Source: an uncultured Anaerococcus sp. (GTDB lineage Bacteria > Bacillota > Clostridia > Tissierellales > Peptoniphilaceae). From it: a DNA stretch of 34,732 bases. Within the stretch, counting starts at the first letter, position 1. The number at the start of each line of letters is the position of its first letter. Positions 1-6,808 of this stretch are shown here, piece by piece. The notes under the pieces were generated by a model that was not told where the DNA came from, searched no databases, and was given only the letters and a program-made list of their open reading frames with translations. The translations under genes were made by a program, and so were the position numbers. The stretch spans positions 1 through 34,732 of the forward strand of contig NZ_CAMXYR010000010.1 in NCBI RefSeq assembly GCF_947253225.1, given 5' to 3'.

Positions 1-1
1 A

Positions 2-844
2 CCGCCGTGCCAAGGGTTTTCAGTGGCGGGGAAAATGAATCCTTCTGATGAGAGGAGTAAGTTAATTTTTACTTTTTTGGATGCCGTAAATAAAGTACAA
101 CCTAAAATGTTTGTAATGGAGAATGTTAAAGCTTTAGGTAAGTTAGACAAATGGAGTTCGGTTAGAACAAAATTTTTAGATAAAGCCAAAGCAATGGGGT
201 ATAGATGTGAGCTTTATATTTTAAATGCAATTGAATATGGGGTGCCTCAAAAACGTGAAAGAGTGTTCTTCATAGGAATAAAAGATTGTAAAGATGATAA
301 TTTTGAATTTAATATTCGAAATCTTTTACAGAAACAAAAAAATCAAGCTCCTTTCATAAGGGAAACTCTAAAGGATCTTGGTAAAGCAGGAACTAAGGTT
401 AATCCAAATACTTGTACGGCAAAAATTACTTTTGCTACTAAGCCGATTATGAGAAAATCTCCATATGCAGGTATGTATTTTAATGGTCAGGGAAGACCTA
501 TAAATGTTGATGAATATTCGAATACACTCCCTGCCTCAATGGGAGGAAACAAAACCCCTTTTGTAGATGAAGACTATTTATATGGAAACTCGGAAAGTGA
601 TTGGGTAGTAAATTATCATAAAGGGCTTATGGAAGGAACTATAGAACCTGAATTTGTGGAAGCTCCCAAAAGATTGAGAAGAATTACGATCAAAGAAGCT
701 GCTAGAATACAAACATTCCCAGATGATTATATTTTTTGTGGAAACAAAGGTAAGATTTATACTCAAATTGGTAATGCGGTTCCTTGTAAATTAGCTGAAG
801 CTGTCGCCAAAGCGATAATGGAGTATTTAAAAAAATATTGCTAG
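2..844 (+). CDS. DNA (cytosine-5) methyltransferase, 5'-truncated by window edge
   Basis: Transfers a methyl group from SAM to C5 of cytosine; probably the modification enzyme of a type II restriction-modification system with the convergent endonuclease gene next to it. The reading frame is open from base 2 and starts inside motif IV (PPCQGFS), whose catalytic Cys is codon 8-10, so motifs I-III lie left of the window. Also visible are the ENV motif VI (VMENVKAL), motif VIII (GVPQKRERVFF), a target-recognition region of about 110 residues, motif IX (RRITIKEAARIQTFP) and motif X (QIGNAVPCKLA). A GTG at 23 could be mistaken for the start, but it falls downstream of the catalytic Cys. Family is certain; pairing with the endonuclease is inferred from position. 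Confidence 0.93.
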   Translation, partial: PPCQGFSVAGKMNPSDERSKLIFTFLDAVNKVQPKMFVMENVKALGKLDKWSSVRTKFLDKAKAMGYRCELYILNAIEYGVPQKRERVFFIGIKDCKDDNFEFNIRNLLQKQKNQAPFIRETLKDLGKAGTKVNPNTCTAKITFATKPIMRKSPYAGMYFNGQGRPINVDEYSNTLPASMGGNKTPFVDEDYLYGNSESDWVVNYHKGLMEGTIEPEFVEAPKRLRRITIKEAARIQTFPDDYIFCGNKGKIYTQIGNAVPCKLAEAVAKAIMEYLKKYC

Positions 845-850
845 TGTTAT

Positions 851-875
851 AGAGGAGCATAAAAAATGCTCCTCT
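851..875. terminator. Hairpin between convergent methyltransferase and endonuclease genes
   Basis: Perfect 10-bp inverted repeat (AGAGGAGCAT / ATGCTCCTCT) around an AAAAA loop, placed between two convergent genes that end at 844 and 902. The U-tract is weak on both sides, so it may act as a shared bidirectional terminator of modest strength or an RNA-stabilising hairpin. Confidence 0.7.
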
Positions 876-901
876 ATTGATATAAAGAGGCTGTAAAAAA
901 T

Positions 902-1993
902 TTACTGATGTAATTCTTGCCATTTTATTTTTACAATTTCCGCAGTATTTATATCAGATATATAATTGTTCAAGTCGGAATAGAAATTTTTCCTGGCTAG
1001 AGGTGTCATTCGTTGTAAAGTATCTGACATCCACTCAAAAATATTCCAATAATAGTATACTATGTCTTGATAATTATAGTTTCCCATATATAAAGATAGA
1101 TTACTTTTTGTCATTTCTTTAGGACAATCTTCTTCACGGCAGATCACAATTACCTCATTTACATTATTTCCATTATTATCATTATATATATGGATGCAGT
1201 CATATGAATCACGGATTCTAGCTATGTCAAAAGGTTTAACGGTGATTTCATAGACTTTATAAATTATGCCGTCAATAGATTCTTCATTAACATCACCAGG
1301 TTTTTTGCTAGTGGTACTTGTAACAGAAGCTCTATCTTCTTCTCCAGTAACTATTACTCCAGTATTCATAGCAAGATGAAAGTTTTTTAGAAGATAAGCT
1401 GCTATCTTTTGTGGAGTATTTCCCGAATCAGGGACTTTTGTAGTTAATTCATAACAAAGCTTATATAGAAATAGAGGATCAGAAGAAGGTTCCTCATTAA
1501 CACTAAGGGCTTCTATGCGTTTGGATTCTCCAATTAATTTACGAATCAATGAAACAGAAACATCATCAATTATTGTTTTATCTGATTCGAGTAAATTTAC
1601 CAAGTTAACAACTTCTTCAGCGACATTAGAAGGTCTGCGCTGAGTAGCCCAAGTCATGTCTAAGCCTACAGTTGCTTTAGCGACATTCAAAGGACCAGAC
1701 TTTCTATGTGGAATTTCTTTATTGATTAAAAATTCTTTTATAGGTCCTTCATATATTGCTCTGGGATTACAATCATATAAGCCCACAGAGGCTTTGAATG
1801 ATGAATCTAATTTCATTCCTACAATTACTACGAGTAAAATTTCTCTGAATCCCCATGCACTTGTGGTAAATAGCTTGTTTAATGAATTGCTATATTTCGA
1901 TTCATCAACTAAATAATCATCATTGATTGCATTTGCATAAATACTATCTAAAATAGATGATACTTTTTTATTTCTTTCATTTGTCGCGCTCAT
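902..1993 (-). CDS. Type II restriction endonuclease, SacI-like
   Basis: Probably cleaves unmodified DNA as the partner of the adjacent C5 methyltransferase. The 363-residue protein resembles what I recall of the SacI endonuclease family in length and layout: an N-terminal NPRAIYEG segment (about 76-83), then a PD-(D/E)xK-like core with PGD at 232-234 followed by E249-ITV-K253. This matches the PGDV...E-x3-K arrangement of SacI. Start ATG has an AAGGAG site 9 nt upstream. It converges on the methyltransferase, with 57 bp between stops. The recognition sequence cannot be read from the sequence. The family assignment is from memory of motifs, so the exact subfamily is uncertain; a nuclease role is more secure. 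Confidence 0.72.
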   Translation of the reverse strand: MSATNERNKKVSSILDSIYANAINDDYLVDESKYSNSLNKLFTTSAWGFREILLVVIVGMKLDSSFKASVGLYDCNPRAIYEGPIKEFLINKEIPHRKSGPLNVAKATVGLDMTWATQRRPSNVAEEVVNLVNLLESDKTIIDDVSVSLIRKLIGESKRIEALSVNEEPSSDPLFLYKLCYELTTKVPDSGNTPQKIAAYLLKNFHLAMNTGVIVTGEEDRASVTSTTSKKPGDVNEESIDGIIYKVYEITVKPFDIARIRDSYDCIHIYNDNNGNNVNEVIVICREEDCPKEMTKSNLSLYMGNYNYQDIVYYYWNIFEWMSDTLQRMTPLARKNFYSDLNNYISDINTAEIVKIKWQELHQ

Positions 1994-2100
1994 TTTATTT
2001 AACTCCTTAACGATTTTTTGTGTATTAGGTTAGTGTTTAATAATTACCTTAAAGTGATGACCTTATTTAATGCAGATGCATAATAGCCATTGATTGGATG

Positions 2101-2322
2101 TTACTGTTCATCTTCCTCATCTATAAACTTTGTTTCTAAAATATCTTCAATGCCACATTTAAGAACTTTACATATTTTTAGTAAAACATCTGTTGTTAGA
2201 TTATCTCCACGACCTAGTTTTGCAATTGTGTTAGAACTAACGCCACTTTGTATTCTTAAATCTTCACGTGTCATGTTTTTAGTTAGTAGTATGTGCCATA
2301 GTTTTTCGTAAGTTATTTTCAT
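2101..2322 (-). CDS. XRE/Cro-type helix-turn-helix regulator
   Basis: A 73-residue one-domain DNA-binding protein. The HTH is visible as MTREDLRIQSGVSSNTIAKL with the following LLKICKVLKCGIEDIL helix, the pattern of small Cro/C1-like regulators often found beside restriction-modification genes. ATG at 2322 is chosen because GGGAG lies 7 nt upstream; a TTG four codons earlier lacks a site. It begins 13 nt after the DUF3732 stop, so it is probably the last gene of the ABC-3C operon, yet it also precedes the endonuclease gene by 107 bp. It could control either system; the sequence does not settle which. The C-terminal tail is acidic (DEEDEQ). Confidence 0.85.
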   Translation of the reverse strand: MKITYEKLWHILLTKNMTREDLRIQSGVSSNTIAKLGRGDNLTTDVLLKICKVLKCGIEDILETKFIDEEDEQ

Positions 2323-2335
2323 ATTGTCTCCCAAT

Positions 2336-4174
2336 CTATTTATGTTCAGCGTTTACAACGTCATTAAGAAAACCATATCTCCCAGAGTTTGGATTTCTTG
2401 TAAATTCTATTACATTGATGCCTTTATCAGGACAATGCTCTGGTATGAAAGGTAACTCATCCTTCTGTTCAATCATAATTATTTGTCTATTATGATTCTG
2501 TTTGAGAATAAATTCTAGGAAACCTCGCTTAACTGAGTTAATTGCTTCCACGTATTCTGCTTCAGATAATTGAGTTAAGGCAGAGTCAATTGCAAAGAAG
2601 TTAGGGGAGTACCCATTTATTTCTAATATGAAGCTATGCATTGAATAGGATACTAAAGCATTTAGTATTGCACAGTATCCACCACCCATACTAGAAGCTT
2701 TGTTTATATTATCAATTTCAATGTCGAATGATTTCATGTTAAGTCTAGCTGAAGAAGCGCCTCCAATTTTTGATTTTTCTAGAGCGTATTTTAATTTTTC
2801 TTCAAATGCTTGTATTAACTGAAGGTCAAATTGACTAAATATGTTGTACTTGTTGATTGCTTCATCTTCTTTAGTTTCTTGAATAAATAAATCTGTACCA
2901 AATTCAGTTTCAATCTCCTTTAATGAAGCTAATTCAAAATGCATTTGCATTATTTTTAGATGTTTATTTAGTTCTTCATTAAAGGTATCTAATTTCGGTT
3001 TTAAAGAAGAGTTAATATAATCATCCAAATCAGCTTTTGATTTTTCTAATTCAATAATTTTCTTTTCAACAATTTCTTTTTTCTTTAAAGCACTGCTCTG
3101 TGCAATTTCCAGATTAACAAGGTGCGATTTTAGATTGTTTAATTCTGAAACAGCAGATTCAATGTAATCCTTTTTAGGAGGATTTTTTAATTCATTATTG
3201 CAGAAAGGACAGTTTTTATGAGGTGTTATGTCTATAGATGCAGTTTGACCATCTATAATAAACTCCAACCTTCGTATATCTGATTTATACTGGTTATTTA
3301 ATGACTCAAAGTTTCTGAGTAATGTATTAGTTTCAGAAAGTAATGAGTTATTATTGTACAAGTCATTTAGTAATTCTTTACCTTTATCATTTGCTTCATT
3401 TAATTGTTCTTGAAGAATACTTATCTCTGCTTGCAGAGAATCAACTAGTCGTTTTGAATCTTGTACATCATGATTGGGTAGTTTCTTTTCTATAGATTCC
3501 TTTTTAGCAATTAGTTGATCCTTTTTGGAACGAATATACATAATTATTGCTTCACGTTTGGCCTTGCTTATAGTAGGGTCTTCTTGTTTTTTTACATCAT
3601 TGGCATCTAATCCTGTTAATAGAAATAGAAGGGCAGAAGCTGATGGAGTTCTACCTCTTTGATCGGGCATTAAAAGAGCAGAAGTCTCTCTATCAATATC
3701 CTTTTGTTTCATAAGGAATAGATGTAATATAGTTCTCCAAGTTAATTTTTGAGTTTTACCTGCTTGAGATGCTAATACTTTATGAGTTGTATCAATACCT
3801 ATTAAATAAAGTAAAATATCACTAATGTTTTTCTTTGCTTTGTGATCAGCGCTATAAAATCCACAATCAATATTTGATATACCACTGATAACTTCAATTT
3901 TGGTAGAACCAATTTCTCTTTTAAGTGTTAGACTACCATTATCCGAATCCAGTAACAATTCAATATGAGTATATCCGTTATTGTTATCTACAATTTTTGA
4001 TGGTTTATCTGACTTAGGTGTAAATCCAAAAACATAATCAATACAGTCCATGATTAAACTTTTACCTGTATTAGATGGGCCTATGATTAAATTAACTCTG
4101 TCTGAAAAATCAATAGTAGAAGGAGAATGGCCTCCTCCAGATACTGTTAATCGTTTTATTATGAATCCATTCAT
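2336..4174 (-). CDS. DUF3732 Rad50/SMC-like ABC ATPase of an ABC-3C system
   Basis: Large ATPase of a three-component ABC conflict system, thought to sense nucleic acid and signal to the partner effector. In the 612-residue protein: N-terminal Walker A GPSNTGKS (32-39); long heptad-rich coiled coil (about 205-320 and 335-425); a Rad50-like CPFC zinc-hook motif at its apex (322-325); a glycine-rich segment SSMGGGY (494-500) at the ABC signature position; and Walker B-like FFAIDS (526-531). ATG at 4174 is preferred because GGAGG lies just upstream; a longer in-frame start is possible. It starts 1 nt after the middle-component stop, indicating translational coupling. Intact by all motifs I can see. 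Confidence 0.9.
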   Translation of the reverse strand: MNGFIIKRLTVSGGGHSPSTIDFSDRVNLIIGPSNTGKSLIMDCIDYVFGFTPKSDKPSKIVDNNNGYTHIELLLDSDNGSLTLKREIGSTKIEVISGISNIDCGFYSADHKAKKNISDILLYLIGIDTTHKVLASQAGKTQKLTWRTILHLFLMKQKDIDRETSALLMPDQRGRTPSASALLFLLTGLDANDVKKQEDPTISKAKREAIIMYIRSKKDQLIAKKESIEKKLPNHDVQDSKRLVDSLQAEISILQEQLNEANDKGKELLNDLYNNNSLLSETNTLLRNFESLNNQYKSDIRRLEFIIDGQTASIDITPHKNCPFCNNELKNPPKKDYIESAVSELNNLKSHLVNLEIAQSSALKKKEIVEKKIIELEKSKADLDDYINSSLKPKLDTFNEELNKHLKIMQMHFELASLKEIETEFGTDLFIQETKEDEAINKYNIFSQFDLQLIQAFEEKLKYALEKSKIGGASSARLNMKSFDIEIDNINKASSMGGGYCAILNALVSYSMHSFILEINGYSPNFFAIDSALTQLSEAEYVEAINSVKRGFLEFILKQNHNRQIIMIEQKDELPFIPEHCPDKGINVIEFTRNPNSGRYGFLNDVVNAEHK

Positions 4175-4175
4175 G

Positions 4176-4628
4176 TTAATCCTCCAATGAATCAATAGAG
4201 TTATAAAGAATAGTAGAATGTAGTTCTATAAAATTCAGATTAGGATACTCACTCATTATAGATTTTATTGCATTTCTATATTCATTACTGTATCTATCGT
4301 TGATGGCATCTGCTATTCTTTTCCCTTGGGGTGAGATGGAATAGCTGTATCCGTTATTATTAGAAATAAAATCTACGGATGATTCTAAAACTAATTTTTT
4401 TAATGCTAGAGAAATGGACCTTGATTTTGCAGAAAACTCGCTATGTCTAAATATTCCATACCCATGTAAATTTTCATCAGAAATTCCATAATCATTACCA
4501 TATATGGCCATGAAATCAATAGATGTAATTTGTGATTCATTCAATGGAATATCATTGAGTACATCCAGTAATAACAGTATACGAAGAGAAGATTCAAAAA
4601 CAGATCCAAATAGTTCTTTTTTAGCCAT
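4176..4628 (-). CDS. ABC-3C system middle component
   Basis: A 150-residue protein between the ATPase and the CTD protein, the position of the middle component (MC) in ABC-3C loci. It begins with a helical segment (VFESSLRILLLLDVLND) and contains a winged-helix-like middle part (SRSISLALKKLVLESSVDFI...GYSYSISPQGKRIADAI), as in other MC proteins. MC proteins are thought to bridge ATPase and effector. One base separates its start from the preceding CTD gene stop and 1 nt separates its stop from the ATPase start, so the three form a tight operon. The family call rests mainly on context plus this layout. Confidence 0.75.
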   Translation of the reverse strand: MAKKELFGSVFESSLRILLLLDVLNDIPLNESQITSIDFMAIYGNDYGISDENLHGYGIFRHSEFSAKSRSISLALKKLVLESSVDFISNNNGYSYSISPQGKRIADAINDRYSNEYRNAIKSIMSEYPNLNFIELHSTILYNSIDSLED

Positions 4629-4629
4629 T

Positions 4630-5547
4630 TTATTTCACCCACCTAAGCTTGCCGTCATTTACTAAATGATGACAAACGCCTTTCTGTATTTTATTACTTA
4701 TCCAATAAGGTGACTGGCTTAGTAAATAATTTCTATATTGTAGAGTTGAGGCTTGCTCCATGACAGATAGCATTTTTTCATATCCGTTAGCATACTTTTT
4801 CCTATTTGTATCTTTAACTCCATCAAGCGTTTCTTCCTTTAGAACGTCAAATTGATTGGACAGATTATCAGCATCCAATTCTAATAAACTGCGTTCAATA
4901 GAAACTGCGGCATAGAAATCAATCCTGCGATCATTTAAATCGTCTTCGTAGTCAGGATAATGCGGAAGATCCTTATTAGAAAAATTTTTAACTGCTTCTG
5001 CATCACCATATGCTGCATAAAGTTCCTGAATATATGGTGATTCGATGGGAGAGGCAATATCTGGTACTTGAACAAATATTGGGCGGGGTAAAGAGGCAAC
5101 TTTTGTATTAATATCCTTTATTAAATTAAGACTTTCTTCGAAGGGGGAGGAGGTCTTTTTTTTCGCTTTGGATTTCTTAGTAATAGACAGAAAAATCGAT
5201 GCTAAAAGCTCATAACATTCGATGTCGGGAGCAGAACCAGTTAAACCGTTATTTTGTAACCATTCACATATGTCTGTATAAGAATCAGATTTTTCAATGC
5301 ATTCATGAACCCACTGAATATATTTGTCAATATCTTTATTTTCAAAGAGAAACAAGGCATCCTTTTTACTGATAGAGTTTCCATTTATATATCTTGCCTG
5401 AGTATCAGGCATATTGTCTAAAATTTTACAATTATCCATAACAGAGTCTTTTATAAAATTTCCAATCATGTCTACAAAAAAATCTGCATCGTTTTTTCCG
5501 AAGGAAAAATATGGTTTTAGTCCTTGTGCATAATCTTTGAATTCCAC
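4630..5547 (-). CDS. ABC-3C C-terminal-domain protein (putative effector/adaptor)
   Basis: First gene of the ABC-3C operon, 305 residues from the GTG at 5547. That start has AAAGGAGG 8 nt upstream; an ATG at 5565 and a TTG at 5613 are in-frame alternatives with poorer sites. The N-terminal half (about 1-140) is soluble and mainly helical with no catalytic motif I recognise. A Lys-rich linker (KSKAKKK) follows, then a C-terminal domain ending in PYWISNKIQKGVCHHLVNDGKLRWVK, which has the character of the CTD modules that dock onto the middle component. The effector activity, if any, is unknown. No membrane segment or signal peptide is visible. Confidence 0.65.
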   Translation of the reverse strand: MEFKDYAQGLKPYFSFGKNDADFFVDMIGNFIKDSVMDNCKILDNMPDTQARYINGNSISKKDALFLFENKDIDKYIQWVHECIEKSDSYTDICEWLQNNGLTGSAPDIECYELLASIFLSITKKSKAKKKTSSPFEESLNLIKDINTKVASLPRPIFVQVPDIASPIESPYIQELYAAYGDAEAVKNFSNKDLPHYPDYEDDLNDRRIDFYAAVSIERSLLELDADNLSNQFDVLKEETLDGVKDTNRKKYANGYEKMLSVMEQASTLQYRNYLLSQSPYWISNKIQKGVCHHLVNDGKLRWVK

Positions 5548-5570
5548 GAAATAACCTCCTTTCATTATTT

Positions 5571-5610
5571 CTTCCGCAAGCTTCCGAATGCTTCCGTAAG
5601 TTCCTGAATT
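5571..5610. repeat. Tandem 10-bp repeats in ABC-3C leader
   Basis: Three consecutive 10-bp units CTTCCGCAAG, CTTCCGAATG, CTTCCGTAAG followed by a degenerate fourth (TTCCTGAATT). They lie between the ABC-3C promoter and the chosen GTG start. One helical turn per unit would put any bound protein on the same DNA face. On the transcript each unit reads ...CGGAAG, a weak ribosome-binding-like motif. Confidence 0.75.
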
Positions 5611-5646
5611 CAAATAGGTCGAATTGGTAGGATATAGGTATAGAAA

Positions 5647-5674
5647 TTCTCATATTTTCTATTAAAAATATTAT
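5647..5674 (+). promoter_or_regulatory. Possible divergent promoter for the microprotein gene
   Basis: On the plus strand: TTCTCA (5647-5652), 16-nt spacer, TATTAT (5669-5674). It is a weaker match, but its -10 overlaps the -10 of the opposing ABC-3C promoter, so the two could exclude each other. Confidence 0.4.
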
Positions 5675-5698
5675 ATCAGAATTCTTGGCAATAAACAA
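5670..5698 (-). promoter_or_regulatory. Promoter of the ABC-3C operon
   Basis: On the minus strand: -35 TTGTTT (5698-5693), 17-nt spacer, -10 TATAAT (5675-5670). This is a near-consensus sigma-A/sigma-70 promoter. Predicted transcription starts near 5663, leaving a 5' leader of about 115 nt that contains the 10-bp tandem repeats. Confidence 0.75.
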
Positions 5699-5729
5699 GA
5701 AACTCTGTGCAAAGAGGGAGGTGACATAT

Positions 5730-5864
5730 ATGGCAAAGAATTCAAAACAGACTTCTAAACGAGTTGCTTCTAAAGCAAGTTCAATTCTTAGAGATGGTCG
5801 TTATGGAAGTAAAGCAAAGTCTGTAGCTGGTAGTGCACTAGCACAAACCAAAAAAGGCAGGTAG
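5730..5864 (+). CDS. Ser/Lys/Ala-rich microprotein (44 aa), divergent from ABC-3C
   Basis: A 44-codon reading frame from ATG 5730 to TAG 5862-5864, preceded by a strong GGGAGGTG ribosome binding site about 7 nt upstream. Composition is extreme: Ser, Lys, Ala and Arg dominate, with no hydrophobic core or membrane segment. It has two related halves, TSKRVASKASSILRDG and GSKAKSVAGSALAQ. From memory, this SKxxASxxL...KSxAGSALAQ pattern recurs in small uncharacterised bacterial proteins, but I cannot verify that here. It diverges from the ABC-3C operon and shares its promoter region. Function unknown; a nucleic-acid-binding or regulatory peptide is conceivable. Confidence 0.75.
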   Translation: MAKNSKQTSKRVASKASSILRDGRYGSKAKSVAGSALAQTKKGR

Positions 5865-5871
5865 GTGCCTA

Positions 5872-5905
5872 AAAGTACTAGTAACTCTTTTATAAATAGT
5901 ACTTT
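5872..5905. repeat. 9-bp inverted repeat downstream of microprotein
   Basis: AAAGTACTA (5872-5880) and TAGTACTTT (5897-5905) are perfect inverse copies separated by 16 nt. Each contains the AGTACT palindrome. It lies 8 nt after the microprotein stop, so it could be a weak terminator, a regulator-binding site or part of a recombination site. Confidence 0.55.
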
Positions 5906-6031
5906 GCAAATTAGGGGGTGGGTTTTAGAAAACTCACTTACTAAGCAGTGACTGATTAATAATCGGCCTGCACAACTAAATTATCACAGAGCCTGATTAG
6001 CTATAGGGCGATGGGATACATCATACGGCAT

Positions 6032-6069
6032 TCACGGATTTATTCGTGAGGTGCTTTGTGAGGTACCTC
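6032..6069 (+). promoter_or_regulatory. Possible alternative RNA hairpins (attenuator-like)
   Basis: TCACG (6032-6036) can pair with CGTGA (6045-6049). GAGGT (6048-6052) can pair with ACCTC (6065-6069), followed by the U-rich TATTTTT. The two hairpins share bases 6048-6049, so they are mutually exclusive in full. An attenuator function is inference only. Confidence 0.3.
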
Positions 6070-6098
6070 TATTTTTCTATGGCTATTTTTAGGCAAGA

Positions 6099-6131
6099 GA
6101 GTCGGTGCTTCATATAGCATCGGCTCTTTTT
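6099..6131 (+). terminator. Intrinsic terminator upstream of early operon
   Basis: Ten-pair stem GAGTCGGTGC / GCATCGGCTC with two G-U pairs, an 8-nt loop, then TTTTT. It terminates anything read from the left and sits 46 nt before the first phage gene start, so that gene is either expressed by read-through or antitermination or has a short unseen promoter. Confidence 0.75.
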
Positions 6132-6177
6132 GTATCCTTTCGTCTTACTGCAATCGGCAGAAAGGAAAGGGATTTTT

Positions 6178-6795
6178 ATGAAAATCAAAATACGTTATGA
6201 AAAAGAGTTTACAACATTTGAACTAAACCTATCTGAAATCAAAGGTTGGTTAAATATTGACTTATTACCAGATGAATCAGAAGAAGAGTTTGAAAAGCGA
6301 GCACAAGAAGAGGTTGATAAAGAGTACAACCGTCCAGAATACAATGTCATGCATAAGCAAGAAAGGCATAAAGGATTTGCTATTTCAACAAAGGATGAAG
6401 ATGGTGAAAAAACCGGTGATTTTGAACCAAGTATGAGTGAAGTGGTGGATCCTTCTATATTCCTTAAAGACGAAATAAATAGGAATAGACAGGAAACATA
6501 TGAAGCTGTTAAGGAGTTTGTTTATTCAGTTTTGAAGCCAGATGTAGCTGATTTATTCATGTCAGTGAGAATTGGTGGAATGCTAATCAATGAAAAAGCG
6601 GAATCTATGCTAAGCCGTGATGCATTTGAATCTGAATACGAATATAACGAGGCAGTTTCAAGACTTGCCAACTCCATTACACAAAAATTAAAGAGAGCGA
6701 ATAAAAATTTAGAAAAAAGTTTTTCAAAAGCGTCAGATTTTGGACTCTCCCAAGGCTACCAAGTAGAAGGCAGTAGTTCCTTCAAAGAAATTTAA
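6178..6795 (+). CDS. Phage early protein, possible sigma-70 region-4-like DNA-binding protein
   Basis: A 205-residue acidic protein. ATG at 6178 is chosen because GGAAAGGG lies about 6 nt upstream; a TTG at 6130 is in frame but lies in the terminator tail. The central part (about 103-165, VKEFVYSVLKPDVADLFMSVRIGGMLINEKAE) resembles the sigma-like segment seen in small regulators of mobile elements, where a polymerase-binding region-4 fold recognises DNA. The N-terminal 90 residues are not recognisable. It begins the early operon, 13 nt before the antirepressor. A regulatory role is inferred; it may simply be an uncharacterised phage protein. Confidence 0.6.
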   Translation: MKIKIRYEKEFTTFELNLSEIKGWLNIDLLPDESEEEFEKRAQEEVDKEYNRPEYNVMHKQERHKGFAISTKDEDGEKTGDFEPSMSEVVDPSIFLKDEINRNRQETYEAVKEFVYSVLKPDVADLFMSVRIGGMLINEKAESMLSRDAFESEYEYNEAVSRLANSITQKLKRANKNLEKSFSKASDFGLSQGYQVEGSSSFKEI

Positions 6796-6808
6796 GGAGG
6801 TAGCTAAT

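Larger units (their letters stand above)
5865..6177. other. Gene-free structured region before phage early genes
   Basis: No convincing reading frame. It holds an inverted repeat (5872-5905), a small hairpin (6032-6049), a direct repeat GTGAGGT (6046-6052 and 6058-6064), a palindrome GAGGTACCTC (6060-6069), U-rich stretches and a terminator (6099-6131). It looks like an untranslated leader or junction between the defence island and the early phage operon. I see no clear promoter in it. Confidence 0.6.

Noticed and set aside
23..30. GTG at 23 as the start of the first methyltransferase
   Set aside because: The frame is open to the window edge and motif IV with its catalytic Cys lies upstream of this codon, so the gene is simply cut by the window.
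5571..5610. 10-bp tandem repeats as a CRISPR array
   Set aside because: Units are directly adjacent with no spacers and far too short; no cas genes are present.
5614..5700. 88-codon frame on the minus strand over 5432-5698
   Set aside because: It overlaps the ABC-3C CTD gene in another frame, lacks a ribosome binding site and covers the promoter; it is a shadow frame.
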